64,000 nucleotides of DNA, taken from NCBI RefSeq assembly GCF_000143985.1, contig NC_014364.1, forward strand, positions 4,476,582 through 4,540,581. Reading direction: 5' to 3'. Below, one piece after another: positions 44,579 through 52,893 of this stretch; positions within the stretch are counted from its first letter, which is position 1, and the number at the start of each line of letters is the position of its first letter. The DNA comes from Sediminispirochaeta smaragdinae DSM 11293. GTDB lineage: Bacteria > Spirochaetota > Spirochaetia > DSM-16054 > Sediminispirochaetaceae. Below the pieces are notes generated by a model. That model searched no databases. It was not told the origin of the DNA and saw only the letters and a list, made by a program, of their open reading frames with translations. A program made the position numbers and the translations under genes.

Positions 44579-44593
44579 AATGAATCATTCATT
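44579..44593. promoter_or_regulatory. Second TetR-type operator, upstream of the acyltransferase gene
   Basis: AATGAAT-C-ATTCATT matches the core of the operator at 43841-43865 in reverse orientation. It lies 20 bp before the acyltransferase ATG, a position that would block transcription start or elongation. Confidence 0.8.
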
Positions 44594-44613
44594 TTAACGA
44601 GGGTTTTGACATC

Positions 44614-45753
44614 ATGGAACATAAAGATCGTGAATATTATCTGGATTGGTTACGAGTCATTGTAGTTGCTCTTTTAATTCCACATCATGCAGCAATTACC
44701 TTCTCTCACCTCGGAGATGCCTATATATATAGCGACCATCAGATACCGTCGCTTTATTATTTTATTCAGTCCAAATTTCTTAATTTATGGTTTATGCGAT
44801 TACTCTTTCTTGTTTCAGGATTTTCTTCGTTCTATGCACTGAAAAAAAGGAATTTCAGAGAATACCTCTTAGAACGGGTAAAGAGACTTATGGTTCCATT
44901 ATGTTTTGCCATTGCTTTTATTTGCCCCCCAACTGCCTATCTCATGGCAATAAAAACATATCATTTTGAAGGGAACATAATTGACTTTTATCCGGAGTTT
45001 TTTAAGGGCTTTGTAAATAGATATCTTGGTTGGGGGCATCTGTGGTTTCTGGCCTATCTTTTCGTTTTTTCCTTAATCTTGATAGTACTGCTTAAGATTC
45101 TGCAAAACAACATAGCCTATATAGAAAAAGCGAGCCGTTTTTTGTCCGAGCATATTTTATTTCCTATGATCGTTATTATCTTCCTTGAGGTACTACTCCG
45201 TCCTTTCTTTCCCGGACTTCAAAATCTATATTCAGACTGGGCAAATTTTTCGGTTTATCTAACCTTTTTCTTGTTAGGCTATCTCTTTGCTTTCAGAAAA
45301 ACGAGTACTGCAACAATCCTCAAATATACACGCATGTTTGGAATTCTCTCTCTTACACTGACCATCGTATTCATCTATCTACATCATTGGTTCTTCATTT
45401 CCGAAAAACCTTTTCCCAGATATGGAACAATGCTTTTAGCCCTTATACAGGGAAGCGATGAGTATGTACTGGTTCTGTTTTTCATCGGTATGGCAAAGAG
45501 ATATATACATAAAAGAAGTCCATTATTATTATACTTATCCCGAACTTCCTTTGCCCTTTACCTGTTCCATTATCTGATTCTCAGCGCAGTGATATACGGC
45601 TTGCTGCGAACAGGCTTACACCATTATGTCATATTTGTCATTTCAGTCCTTCTTACGTATGCAATTTTCTTTATTCTGTTTGAATCAGTGATAAAAAGAA
45701 TTGGAATACTACGGTATGTTTGTGGAATAAAGAAAGCCACAGCGAACCATTAG
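44614..45753 (+). CDS. Acyltransferase family 3 membrane protein
   Basis: This 379-aa protein has about ten membrane helices and the family start YYLDWLRVIVVALLIPHHAAITFSH, with the catalytic-type His in HHA. FMRLLFLVSGFSSFYALKKR and GHLWFLAYLFVFS are typical. It probably transfers acyl groups to a cell-envelope glycan or lipid. It is preceded by a TetR operator. Confidence 0.88.
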   Translation: MEHKDREYYLDWLRVIVVALLIPHHAAITFSHLGDAYIYSDHQIPSLYYFIQSKFLNLWFMRLLFLVSGFSSFYALKKRNFREYLLERVKRLMVPLCFAIAFICPPTAYLMAIKTYHFEGNIIDFYPEFFKGFVNRYLGWGHLWFLAYLFVFSLILIVLLKILQNNIAYIEKASRFLSEHILFPMIVIIFLEVLLRPFFPGLQNLYSDWANFSVYLTFFLLGYLFAFRKTSTATILKYTRMFGILSLTLTIVFIYLHHWFFISEKPFPRYGTMLLALIQGSDEYVLVLFFIGMAKRYIHKRSPLLLYLSRTSFALYLFHYLILSAVIYGLLRTGLHHYVIFVISVLLTYAIFFILFESVIKRIGILRYVCGIKKATANH

Positions 45754-45827
45754 AGAATATACCCGCTTTTACAAAAGCTCGGAACAACCAAGGGCACCGC
45801 ATGAATGACGACCGTTTGGAGACAGTA

Positions 45828-48122
45828 TCATGAATGCCGTTCATGAGAACAATCTTCAAAATATACATGATATTTCTGATTCGTTACCACAGCGAGAGGA
45901 ACAAAATCTACATCATCTTTCTGAAAGCGCATATTGCTTATAGAAGCTGTCAGGACTCTATCATCCCCGGTAAGTTCGGGAAACGGAAGATACTCTTCTT
46001 GATCGGATAAAGCGGCAAGAATATAAGGTCCATATGCCATGCAGGCATATGGCTTTCCGTCGGGAACCGGAAGTTTACGAAAATGGTAAGGAGTGAGAAT
46101 CTCTATCCGATCACCTTCTCTCCAATCACGATGTAGGTAGAAATATCCATCTTGGGCCATTTCTTCCACGGACTCTTGATTGTTAATTGTTACCTTGTAT
46201 TCATCCTCTGCCCAGTGGGGTATACGAAAAGCTAAGTTCCTCCAGCCCGAAGAATGAATAAGAAAGATAAAAGTCCCAGCTGCATCTGATGCCGTGGTCT
46301 GCTCGATCCGAAAATTCTCCCATTCGACGGCAGATGGAATATAAAGGTTTATATAGAGGGTATCATGATTACAGGCATAAATATCTTGTACATACCGAAA
46401 ACGGGTTTCAAGGCCCGAACCATGGCAGCAGGTATTTTCTTTCGTGTTGAATTCTTTATGGCCGCCTGGGCGAAGGGGCATAAAATACGTGGTACCTCCG
46501 TCTGATTTATGGCTGAATGAAGATAATATATGATTGTAGAGGACAGTTTCGTAGAAATCCATTTTTCGTCTTTCAGGCTCTAAGGCAAACAATTGTCCGG
46601 TCAATCGTAATATATTATAGCTGGCACAACTTTCCGCCGTCTTATCGGTAATATAGGTCATAATCTCATTGGGTTCATGAAACATTTCTGTTTCTCCAAT
46701 ACCACCGATACTATATACATGAGATGCGGTTACAATGTTCCAAAAATTTTTTGCAATATCGTAATATCTGCCAGATCCATCAGCTTCATAAAGTTCTACC
46801 GCACCCATAATCTGCGGTATATGCTGATTGGCGTGCATATCTTTTAAGGTGTCGATATTTTCCTGCATCGGATAAAACAGCTTTTCATTGTCGAAATAAT
46901 AAGCCGTTTGCAGATACGTTTTCTTTTTTGTGAGAGTATAGAGTTTAACCATCACAGAAATCATTCCGCCAAATTCCCCGGCAATGTACATCGACCACAT
47001 TTTATCAAGTTGGTTTCTTGAGAGGCGGGACAATCTTTCATACACCCAGTCTCCCATTTTGCAAAGGATATTCAACGCCAGACTACTGTCGGCCAAGCTG
47101 TAACAATCGTACAAACCTGACATGATCTTATCCAGTGTATAGTAAGGTGCCCAAATCGTTGGATATGGTGTATAGGTCTCCAACAGATCGAACTGCCTTT
47201 CAGAATAAGCGCTTAAAAAGCCTTTGCTACAACCTCTCTCTTCAAGGGCATTCTGACACTCCGACAGGGATTCGATCAGGTACACAATTTTATCCATGAG
47301 CTCTGTCTTTTTTGTTACACTCCAGCCTAAAGCCAAAGAGGAAAGATAATGGCCGGTAGTATGCCCCCGTAGATTGCAGCTGGGAGCATCCCAGCCTGTC
47401 ATGGGCAGAGCCCCTCGGGTATCCACTCCTGCTGCAACCCGGAAATTGTAGAGCATCTGATCATCATCTGTATCAATAAGATGCTGTATCATCTTATCTT
47501 GTTCATCGCAAAATACGCTGCCCTCTTTTAGCATCACGCTTCCCGGGGACAGAGGCCAGACCTTCCGGCCTCTGTTTGCTTTTACATCAACCACATGTTC
47601 AGAAAGAAATTGTATCACGGCAGATGGTTTCAGGTTCGTCTCTTTTACAGTTCCGGTAAGGCGAATTGTTGTCGGTTCTTTGGGAGCTTCATAGTGATCC
47701 CATTGTACTGGTAATGTTGTTTTTAGCCCTGTGCTTTCTTCCGCTATTACGATCGGCGGAAGATCTATGTTATTCGGTAGAATGGCCGTTAGGTATATCG
47801 GATAGAGTTCGGTAATGACAGCATCCTTGGATTGTTCAATAACGGTCACCTGATACTCTTTCGTTGCCATTGCTCCTTCATATTCGGCCGTGACAACCAA
47901 TGAAACAATACGGTTTCCTACTCCGCTGATCGGTCTGGTAACTTTTCCATCATGGCCGACAAAAAGCGTTTCCATTGATTTCCAACTAAATGTTGACCCT
48001 AATCTTCCCTTTTCCGGAAGAGCCAAGTCTGTATCTACCGTATGTAGATTGCCAAGATATATTTCTTCCAGATCTCGTTTCAGGATTTCCTTTTTCTCGT
48101 TATGATCAATATGGCTGTTCAT
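45828..48122 (-). CDS. GH127-like glycoside hydrolase (DUF1680) with N-terminal Ig-like domain
   Basis: This protein of about 764 aa has no signal peptide, so it is cytoplasmic. Residues 20-200 form an Ig-like region (VTAEYEGAMATKEYQVTV; QWDHYEAPKEPTTIRLTGTV). The (alpha/alpha)6 part begins about residue 210 with GWDAPSCNLRGHTTGHYLSSLAL. TAESCASYNILRLTG (Glu and Cys) and NTCCHGSGLETRFRY (double Cys) parallel the zinc/cysteine nucleophile site of GH127 beta-L-arabinofuranosidase. The start at 48122 has AGGTGA; a GTG at 48143 is possible. A divergent AraC regulator is next to it. The substrate probably includes a furanoside or related deoxysugar, but this is a different clade from the enzyme at 52894. 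Confidence 0.82.
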   Translation of the reverse strand: MNSHIDHNEKKEILKRDLEEIYLGNLHTVDTDLALPEKGRLGSTFSWKSMETLFVGHDGKVTRPISGVGNRIVSLVVTAEYEGAMATKEYQVTVIEQSKDAVITELYPIYLTAILPNNIDLPPIVIAEESTGLKTTLPVQWDHYEAPKEPTTIRLTGTVKETNLKPSAVIQFLSEHVVDVKANRGRKVWPLSPGSVMLKEGSVFCDEQDKMIQHLIDTDDDQMLYNFRVAAGVDTRGALPMTGWDAPSCNLRGHTTGHYLSSLALGWSVTKKTELMDKIVYLIESLSECQNALEERGCSKGFLSAYSERQFDLLETYTPYPTIWAPYYTLDKIMSGLYDCYSLADSSLALNILCKMGDWVYERLSRLSRNQLDKMWSMYIAGEFGGMISVMVKLYTLTKKKTYLQTAYYFDNEKLFYPMQENIDTLKDMHANQHIPQIMGAVELYEADGSGRYYDIAKNFWNIVTASHVYSIGGIGETEMFHEPNEIMTYITDKTAESCASYNILRLTGQLFALEPERRKMDFYETVLYNHILSSFSHKSDGGTTYFMPLRPGGHKEFNTKENTCCHGSGLETRFRYVQDIYACNHDTLYINLYIPSAVEWENFRIEQTTASDAAGTFIFLIHSSGWRNLAFRIPHWAEDEYKVTINNQESVEEMAQDGYFYLHRDWREGDRIEILTPYHFRKLPVPDGKPYACMAYGPYILAALSDQEEYLPFPELTGDDRVLTASISNMRFQKDDVDFVPLAVVTNQKYHVYFEDCSHERHS

Positions 48123-48381
48123 TTGAAGTCTCACCTCTCTCACATTCTTTCGTGTTTATTTTTATAGATATTTTTAGGATTCATTTTACCGTTGAGTTTG
48201 AATCGATCATACGTTCTCCTCTATTCCCTTTTTATCCCTGGATCTTCCCGTTGTAAATCGATAAAAACAACAATTTATATAATTATATAAACCAGTATAA
48301 TATAACGATATATAAAAAATATTACGGATATCGTGGATATCATGATAAAATAATACAAGAGCGAAGAGGAGACTGCTTGCC

Positions 48382-49278
48382 ATGTATATCAACTTTACAT
48401 GCCCGCCCATACCACATTTGATTGTCGGTGGGATTTCTGTTTATAGGAAGGGAGATAAGCACGAGAGACGTTCTATTCATAAGACATTTGATTTAATGTA
48501 TGTGCACAAAGGGTGTCTTTATATGGATGAGGCCGGAAAAAGATTCGACATCCATGAAGGAGAATTTCTGATTCTGGCACCGGAACGTCTGCATTATGGC
48601 TATCAGTACTGCAGAGAAGATACGGTGTTTTACTGGGTGCATTTGTATACGGAAGGAGAGTACTCATACAGTAATGAACTGCTTCCTTATACGGCTACAA
48701 AGATGAACAAAAACAAATACTACCATAGGGATACGTTCATGATATCGTTGCCGCAATTTGGGACAATAGGTCATGATCGTCAAGACAAAATGAAAGGTTA
48801 CCTTGAGAAAATTTCTCTGGTTAAAATCGATAGGTATAATCAACAAAAATTGTTTTTTGACTCTATTTCTTCCCAAATCAATTATCAAATTCTGTTCATG
48901 CAGATTCTTTCTATAATCTGTGAAGTATCGCCTTCTCCCGTAAAGAACGATATAGCAGAAGATATTCGTGAATATCTGGAGCAAGCCTATGCTGATCCTT
49001 TTAGCCTTACCCAATTATCTCATAGGTTTTCATTCCATCCACTGTACATTACCCGCTGTGTAAAACAGAAATATGGGCGTACACCATTACAGCTACTGGT
49101 GAAGATACGGATGGAAGAAGCCAAGAAACTGCTTCGAACTACGAATCTCAATGTTAATATTATCGGGCAGAAAGTAGGCTACGCTGATGCTGCTTATTTC
49201 TCGAAACAATTCAAGAAAATTACAGGCATGACAGCGAAAGAATACAGAACAAGCAAACAGGATTCTTCCATGGTATAA
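48382..49278 (+). CDS. AraC-family regulator with cupin N-terminus
   Basis: This 298-aa regulator has an N-terminal cupin sensor (about 10-110: MYVHKGCLYMDEAGKRFDIHEGEFLILAPERLHYG) and two C-terminal helix-turn-helices (SLTQLSHRFSFHPLYITRCVKQKYGRTPLQLLVKIRMEEAKKLL; IGQKVGYADAAYFSKQFKKITGMTAKEYR). It is divergent from the GH127-like gene. GGATATC is repeated directly at 48326 and 48335 in the shared upstream region, a plausible site. It probably activates the hydrolase gene in response to a sugar. Confidence 0.9.
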   Translation: MYINFTCPPIPHLIVGGISVYRKGDKHERRSIHKTFDLMYVHKGCLYMDEAGKRFDIHEGEFLILAPERLHYGYQYCREDTVFYWVHLYTEGEYSYSNELLPYTATKMNKNKYYHRDTFMISLPQFGTIGHDRQDKMKGYLEKISLVKIDRYNQQKLFFDSISSQINYQILFMQILSIICEVSPSPVKNDIAEDIREYLEQAYADPFSLTQLSHRFSFHPLYITRCVKQKYGRTPLQLLVKIRMEEAKKLLRTTNLNVNIIGQKVGYADAAYFSKQFKKITGMTAKEYRTSKQDSSMV

Positions 49279-49507
49279 AACGGGATGTGTCGGATGAAAG
49301 CTGCTTTCACGGCAAATATTGTCGTTCCGGGCCTGTCAGCCTCCTTACGCACAAATCCGGCCCTGACCATTTACGCCGATTTCTATCCAGGAATTCATAA
49401 TAAGATTCATAATAAAAAAACCGAGTGACAATACCATCGAAAAAAGCAATAATGGTTAAAACACGATCCGTATAATTAGATATATTCCACAGACAAAGGG
49501 AATATAC

Positions 49508-50356
49508 ATGCACGATATCGCAAAAATAATACTTGCAATAGAATATATTGAGGACCACCTAACCGAAAGGCTCGATTTGAAATCGATTGCCAGCGCAATT
49601 CATGTATCCCCATATCACCTTCATCGGACATTCACCCTGGCCACAGGAATGACTATTCATGACTACCTTAGGCGTCGTCGACTAACCGAAGCCGCAAAAA
49701 TGCTTTGCCGCTCGGACATGCCAATCTTAGAGATCGCCCTTTTGTCCGGATACGAAAGCCAACAAGCCTTCAGCAGAATTTTTACATCACTGTATAAGTA
49801 TCCTCCAAACACATTCAGAAAAAAGAAGCTCTTTTACCCCCTGCAGCTACGGTTCGATTTTAAAGCGGATTTCGATATGCTTAACAAAAAAGAAGTGAAT
49901 ACTCACCTGGATATTAGGTTTGCACAAGAGGCCGATATTCCGGCATGGATGGATCTTGTACGACTTGTAGTAGATGGATATCCCTTTCTTAATGAAGATG
50001 AATATATACAAGTAGTAAAGAAGAATATTGATAAGAAACAAGCATTAATGGTCAATGCCGGGAATATCGTTGTAGGCAACATGCTCCTTTCATATCAGTC
50101 GGGAAGCATCGACTTTTTAGGAGTACACCCGCTGTTCCGCAAGAGAACAGATCTTACGATGATACTTCTCGAGAAAGCAATAGATGCATTGCAAAACGGA
50201 AGAAAAGAAATCAGCATCACAACCTATCGAGAAGGAGACAAGGCAGATACTGGCTATAGGAAGGCCCTTCAAAGCTTCGGCTTTAGCGAATCGGAATTCC
50301 TGGTCGAGTTTGGGTACCCCACGCAAAAACTTTTATTTCATCAAAAATCTTCATAG
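49508..50356 (+). CDS. AraC-type DNA-binding domain fused to a GNAT-like domain
   Basis: This 282-aa protein starts with an AraC-type double helix-turn-helix (IAKIILAIEYIEDHLTERLDLKSIASAIHVSPYHLHRTFTLATGMTIHDYLRRRRLTEAAKMLC ... ALLSGYESQQAFSRIFTSLYKYPPN). From about residue 135 a GNAT-like part follows (IRFAQEADIPAWMDLVRLVVDGYPFLNEDEY; GNIVVGNMLLSYQSGSIDFLGVHPLFRKRT), in which the RxxGxG/A loop is replaced by FRKRTDLT, so catalysis is doubtful. It ends 10 bp before the MATE pump gene, which it probably controls. Confidence 0.85.
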   Translation: MHDIAKIILAIEYIEDHLTERLDLKSIASAIHVSPYHLHRTFTLATGMTIHDYLRRRRLTEAAKMLCRSDMPILEIALLSGYESQQAFSRIFTSLYKYPPNTFRKKKLFYPLQLRFDFKADFDMLNKKEVNTHLDIRFAQEADIPAWMDLVRLVVDGYPFLNEDEYIQVVKKNIDKKQALMVNAGNIVVGNMLLSYQSGSIDFLGVHPLFRKRTDLTMILLEKAIDALQNGRKEISITTYREGDKADTGYRKALQSFGFSESEFLVEFGYPTQKLLFHQKSS

Positions 50357-50366
50357 GAAACACACC

Positions 50367-51728
50367 ATGCATGCACAAGAAAGCTCTGACCATGATACGT
50401 ATAATCCGCTATCTCGATACCATACGGTCGGCTCTCTTCTAAAGTTCTCTTTTCCGACTTTATGTATGATGGTATTCTCCGGGCTCTACACCATCGTTGA
50501 TACAATATTCGTATCACGCCTTGTGAACACCGATGCCCTCTCTTCTATCAATATCGTAACTCCGATGATTAATATCATCGTCGGTTTGGGAGCCATGTTT
50601 GCAACGGGTGCTAGTGCAATTGTGGCTCGCAAACAGGGAGAAGGGAAGGATATTGAAGCAAGGAAAGATTTTACTCTGATCATCCTTACAGTTTTGGCTC
50701 TTGGTGTGATTATCGCCCTTGTTGGTCTATTCTTTCTTGAACCGATCATATATGCTCTCGGAGCCAATACTGTGCTTCTTCCTTATGCCAAAGAATATCT
50801 CTCACTATTATTTGTCTTTGCACCGGCCAACATGCTGCAGGTTCTTTTTTCAATCTTTCTTATTACGGCCGGAAATCCCGGGCTCGGCTTTATCTTAACG
50901 CTGTCGGCGGGACTTACAAACGCATGCTTTGATTTCATTTTTATGGGCCCGCTGCACATGGGAATACGCGGCGCTGCATTAGCGACAAGTATGGGCTACC
51001 TCATCCAAACAACAGGCGGAGTGATTTTTTTCCTGCGCAATAAAGGCAAGGCTCTTCATTTTGTTACACCACATATCGCTATACCGGTAATCACCGAAAG
51101 CCTTTCCAATGGACTATCAGAAATGGTGGGTCATCTCTCTTCGGCCGTAACGACGTTTTTGTTTAACAAAACGATGATGAAGCTTATAGGAGTGGATGGG
51201 GTTGCCGCCATAACTATCATTATCTACTCCCAATTTTTACTTTCTACTTTCTATATCGGATTCTCCATGGGAGTCGCACCCATTTTCAGTTACAATTACG
51301 GAAATCAGAATCATGTACACATGAAACGGATATTTAAAATCTGTATCTCTTTTATACTTTCCGTATCCGTGCTTGTTTTTTCTATCGCCATGATCGGAGG
51401 GCCATATCTTGCAGGAATTTTCACGCCGAAAGGTTCCGGGGTCTATTCGATCACCAAAGCCGGCTTTCTGATTGTCTCTTTTTCCTTTCTCTTCAGTGGC
51501 GTGAACATCTTTTCTTCTGCTCTTTTTACAGCCCTCTCCAATGGAAAACTATCTGCGATCATTTCATTCCTAAGAAGTCTGGTCCTCCTTTCCATCGGGA
51601 TTTTGCTATTGCCCCTCTTCCTTGGAACAGAAGGACTTTGGCTTGCAATTCCCTTCGCGGAAGGTACTACGTTTTTGGTTTCAATACTGTTTATATGGAA
51701 AAAGAAAGAGATATATCATTACATATAG
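50367..51728 (+). CDS. MATE-family efflux transporter
   Basis: This 453-aa protein has twelve membrane helices, with the family start HTVGSLLKFSFPTLCMMVFSGLYTIVDTIFVSRLVNTDALSSINIVTP and, later, KTMMKLIGVDGVAAITIIIYSQFLL and GMAPIFSYNYGNQN-like motifs. The ATG at 50367 has AGGAAA upstream. It should export drugs or metabolites using a Na+ or H+ gradient. It is coupled to the AraC-GNAT regulator. Confidence 0.92.
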   Translation: MHAQESSDHDTYNPLSRYHTVGSLLKFSFPTLCMMVFSGLYTIVDTIFVSRLVNTDALSSINIVTPMINIIVGLGAMFATGASAIVARKQGEGKDIEARKDFTLIILTVLALGVIIALVGLFFLEPIIYALGANTVLLPYAKEYLSLLFVFAPANMLQVLFSIFLITAGNPGLGFILTLSAGLTNACFDFIFMGPLHMGIRGAALATSMGYLIQTTGGVIFFLRNKGKALHFVTPHIAIPVITESLSNGLSEMVGHLSSAVTTFLFNKTMMKLIGVDGVAAITIIIYSQFLLSTFYIGFSMGVAPIFSYNYGNQNHVHMKRIFKICISFILSVSVLVFSIAMIGGPYLAGIFTPKGSGVYSITKAGFLIVSFSFLFSGVNIFSSALFTALSNGKLSAIISFLRSLVLLSIGILLLPLFLGTEGLWLAIPFAEGTTFLVSILFIWKKKEIYHYI

Positions 51729-51819
51729 GCTCTCACTCCCCAGAACTTCATGATTTCTCTTGCAATCTTTCGACTTCATAGCCGACATGTGTAACACAGA
51801 AACCATTTGTCGTTAGACT

Positions 51820-52884
51820 TTACCTCTTTTGTATTTTGGTCGATTCCTTTTGTTTCAGGATGCACGGTATCTTGATGAGAGAAGAGGATTCCGCAGGGGC
51901 CGTGCCCCCGATAAGCGAGAAAAGCGTTTTCGCAGCTTCTCTGCCGATATCGGTAAGGGGTAGCGCTACGGACGATAGGGTTGGAGAATATGCTGTACAG
52001 ATCTCCCTGTCGTCGAATCCGATCAAGGCGATATCGGTCCCAACGGAAATACCGTGTTCGGTCGCATATGCCAGTACACCGCCGGCGAGCAAATCGTTCA
52101 TGGCAAAAATGGCATCGACGGGCTGAGAGAACAAAGAGGTACAGGCACGGTAACCGCACTCGAATTCCCATCCCCCGGGAACGACGAGGGCGGGATTGAA
52201 CAGGATTTCGTTGTCGTACAGCGCCCGCTGATAGCCTGCGAGGCGCCACGCCGTATGTACGCTGTTGCTTTCTCCGCAAATGACGCCAATGTGACGACGG
52301 TTACCGGCGATCAAGGCGGTCGTCGCGTCGTAGGCGGCTCGTTCATCGTCGAAGATGACGGAAGGGATCCTGCCGTTGCTGCCAAAACTGTACGCAAGAA
52401 CGACGGGAATGGGAATTCCCGAGAGATCCAGGGAAAGTTCCCGCACATGGCAGCCAACATAGATGACGCCGTCGATACGTTTCGTCATTAGGACCTTGAT
52501 CCTGTTCGCGATATGGGAATGATGCTGGTTGGAGTTATAGAAATCGGCATGAAACCGTTTGTAGAACCGGAGATTTTCGATGAGGACTTCATACCCCTGC
52601 CGTTCACTGTATTCCTCAATTCCATCGACAATTTCTGGTGTATTGAATACCGTTAAATCTTCCGTGATGATACCGATGGTCTTCATATTTTTCGGCGCTT
52701 TCAGGCGCCGTGCAAATGCATTGGGACTGTAATGCAACTCTTTGATGACGGAGAAGACCTTTTTCTTCGTCGCCTCGCTGGCTCTCCCCTTGTGGTTGAC
52801 AATATTCGAGACCGTGGTAGCGGAAACGCCGCACCGCTTCGCGATCTCACTGACTGTGGCCATAGTGTTGTTGTCTTTTTTCAT
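51820..52884 (-). CDS. LacI-family transcriptional repressor
   Basis: This 354-aa protein has a LacI helix-turn-helix (MATVSEIAKRCGVSATTVSNIVNHKGRASEATKKKVFSVIKEL) and a periplasmic-binding-type sensor domain. DRIGFDDREICTAYSPTL-like ligand residues are visible (IGFDDREICT). It is the last gene of the carbohydrate operon, so it probably controls its own operon. The two palindromes at 60011 and 60053 are the likely operators. Confidence 0.93.
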   Translation of the reverse strand: MKKDNNTMATVSEIAKRCGVSATTVSNIVNHKGRASEATKKKVFSVIKELHYSPNAFARRLKAPKNMKTIGIITEDLTVFNTPEIVDGIEEYSERQGYEVLIENLRFYKRFHADFYNSNQHHSHIANRIKVLMTKRIDGVIYVGCHVRELSLDLSGIPIPVVLAYSFGSNGRIPSVIFDDERAAYDATTALIAGNRRHIGVICGESNSVHTAWRLAGYQRALYDNEILFNPALVVPGGWEFECGYRACTSLFSQPVDAIFAMNDLLAGGVLAYATEHGISVGTDIALIGFDDREICTAYSPTLSSVALPLTDIGREAAKTLFSLIGGTAPAESSSLIKIPCILKQKESTKIQKR

Positions 52885-52893
52885 ACTCTCCGC

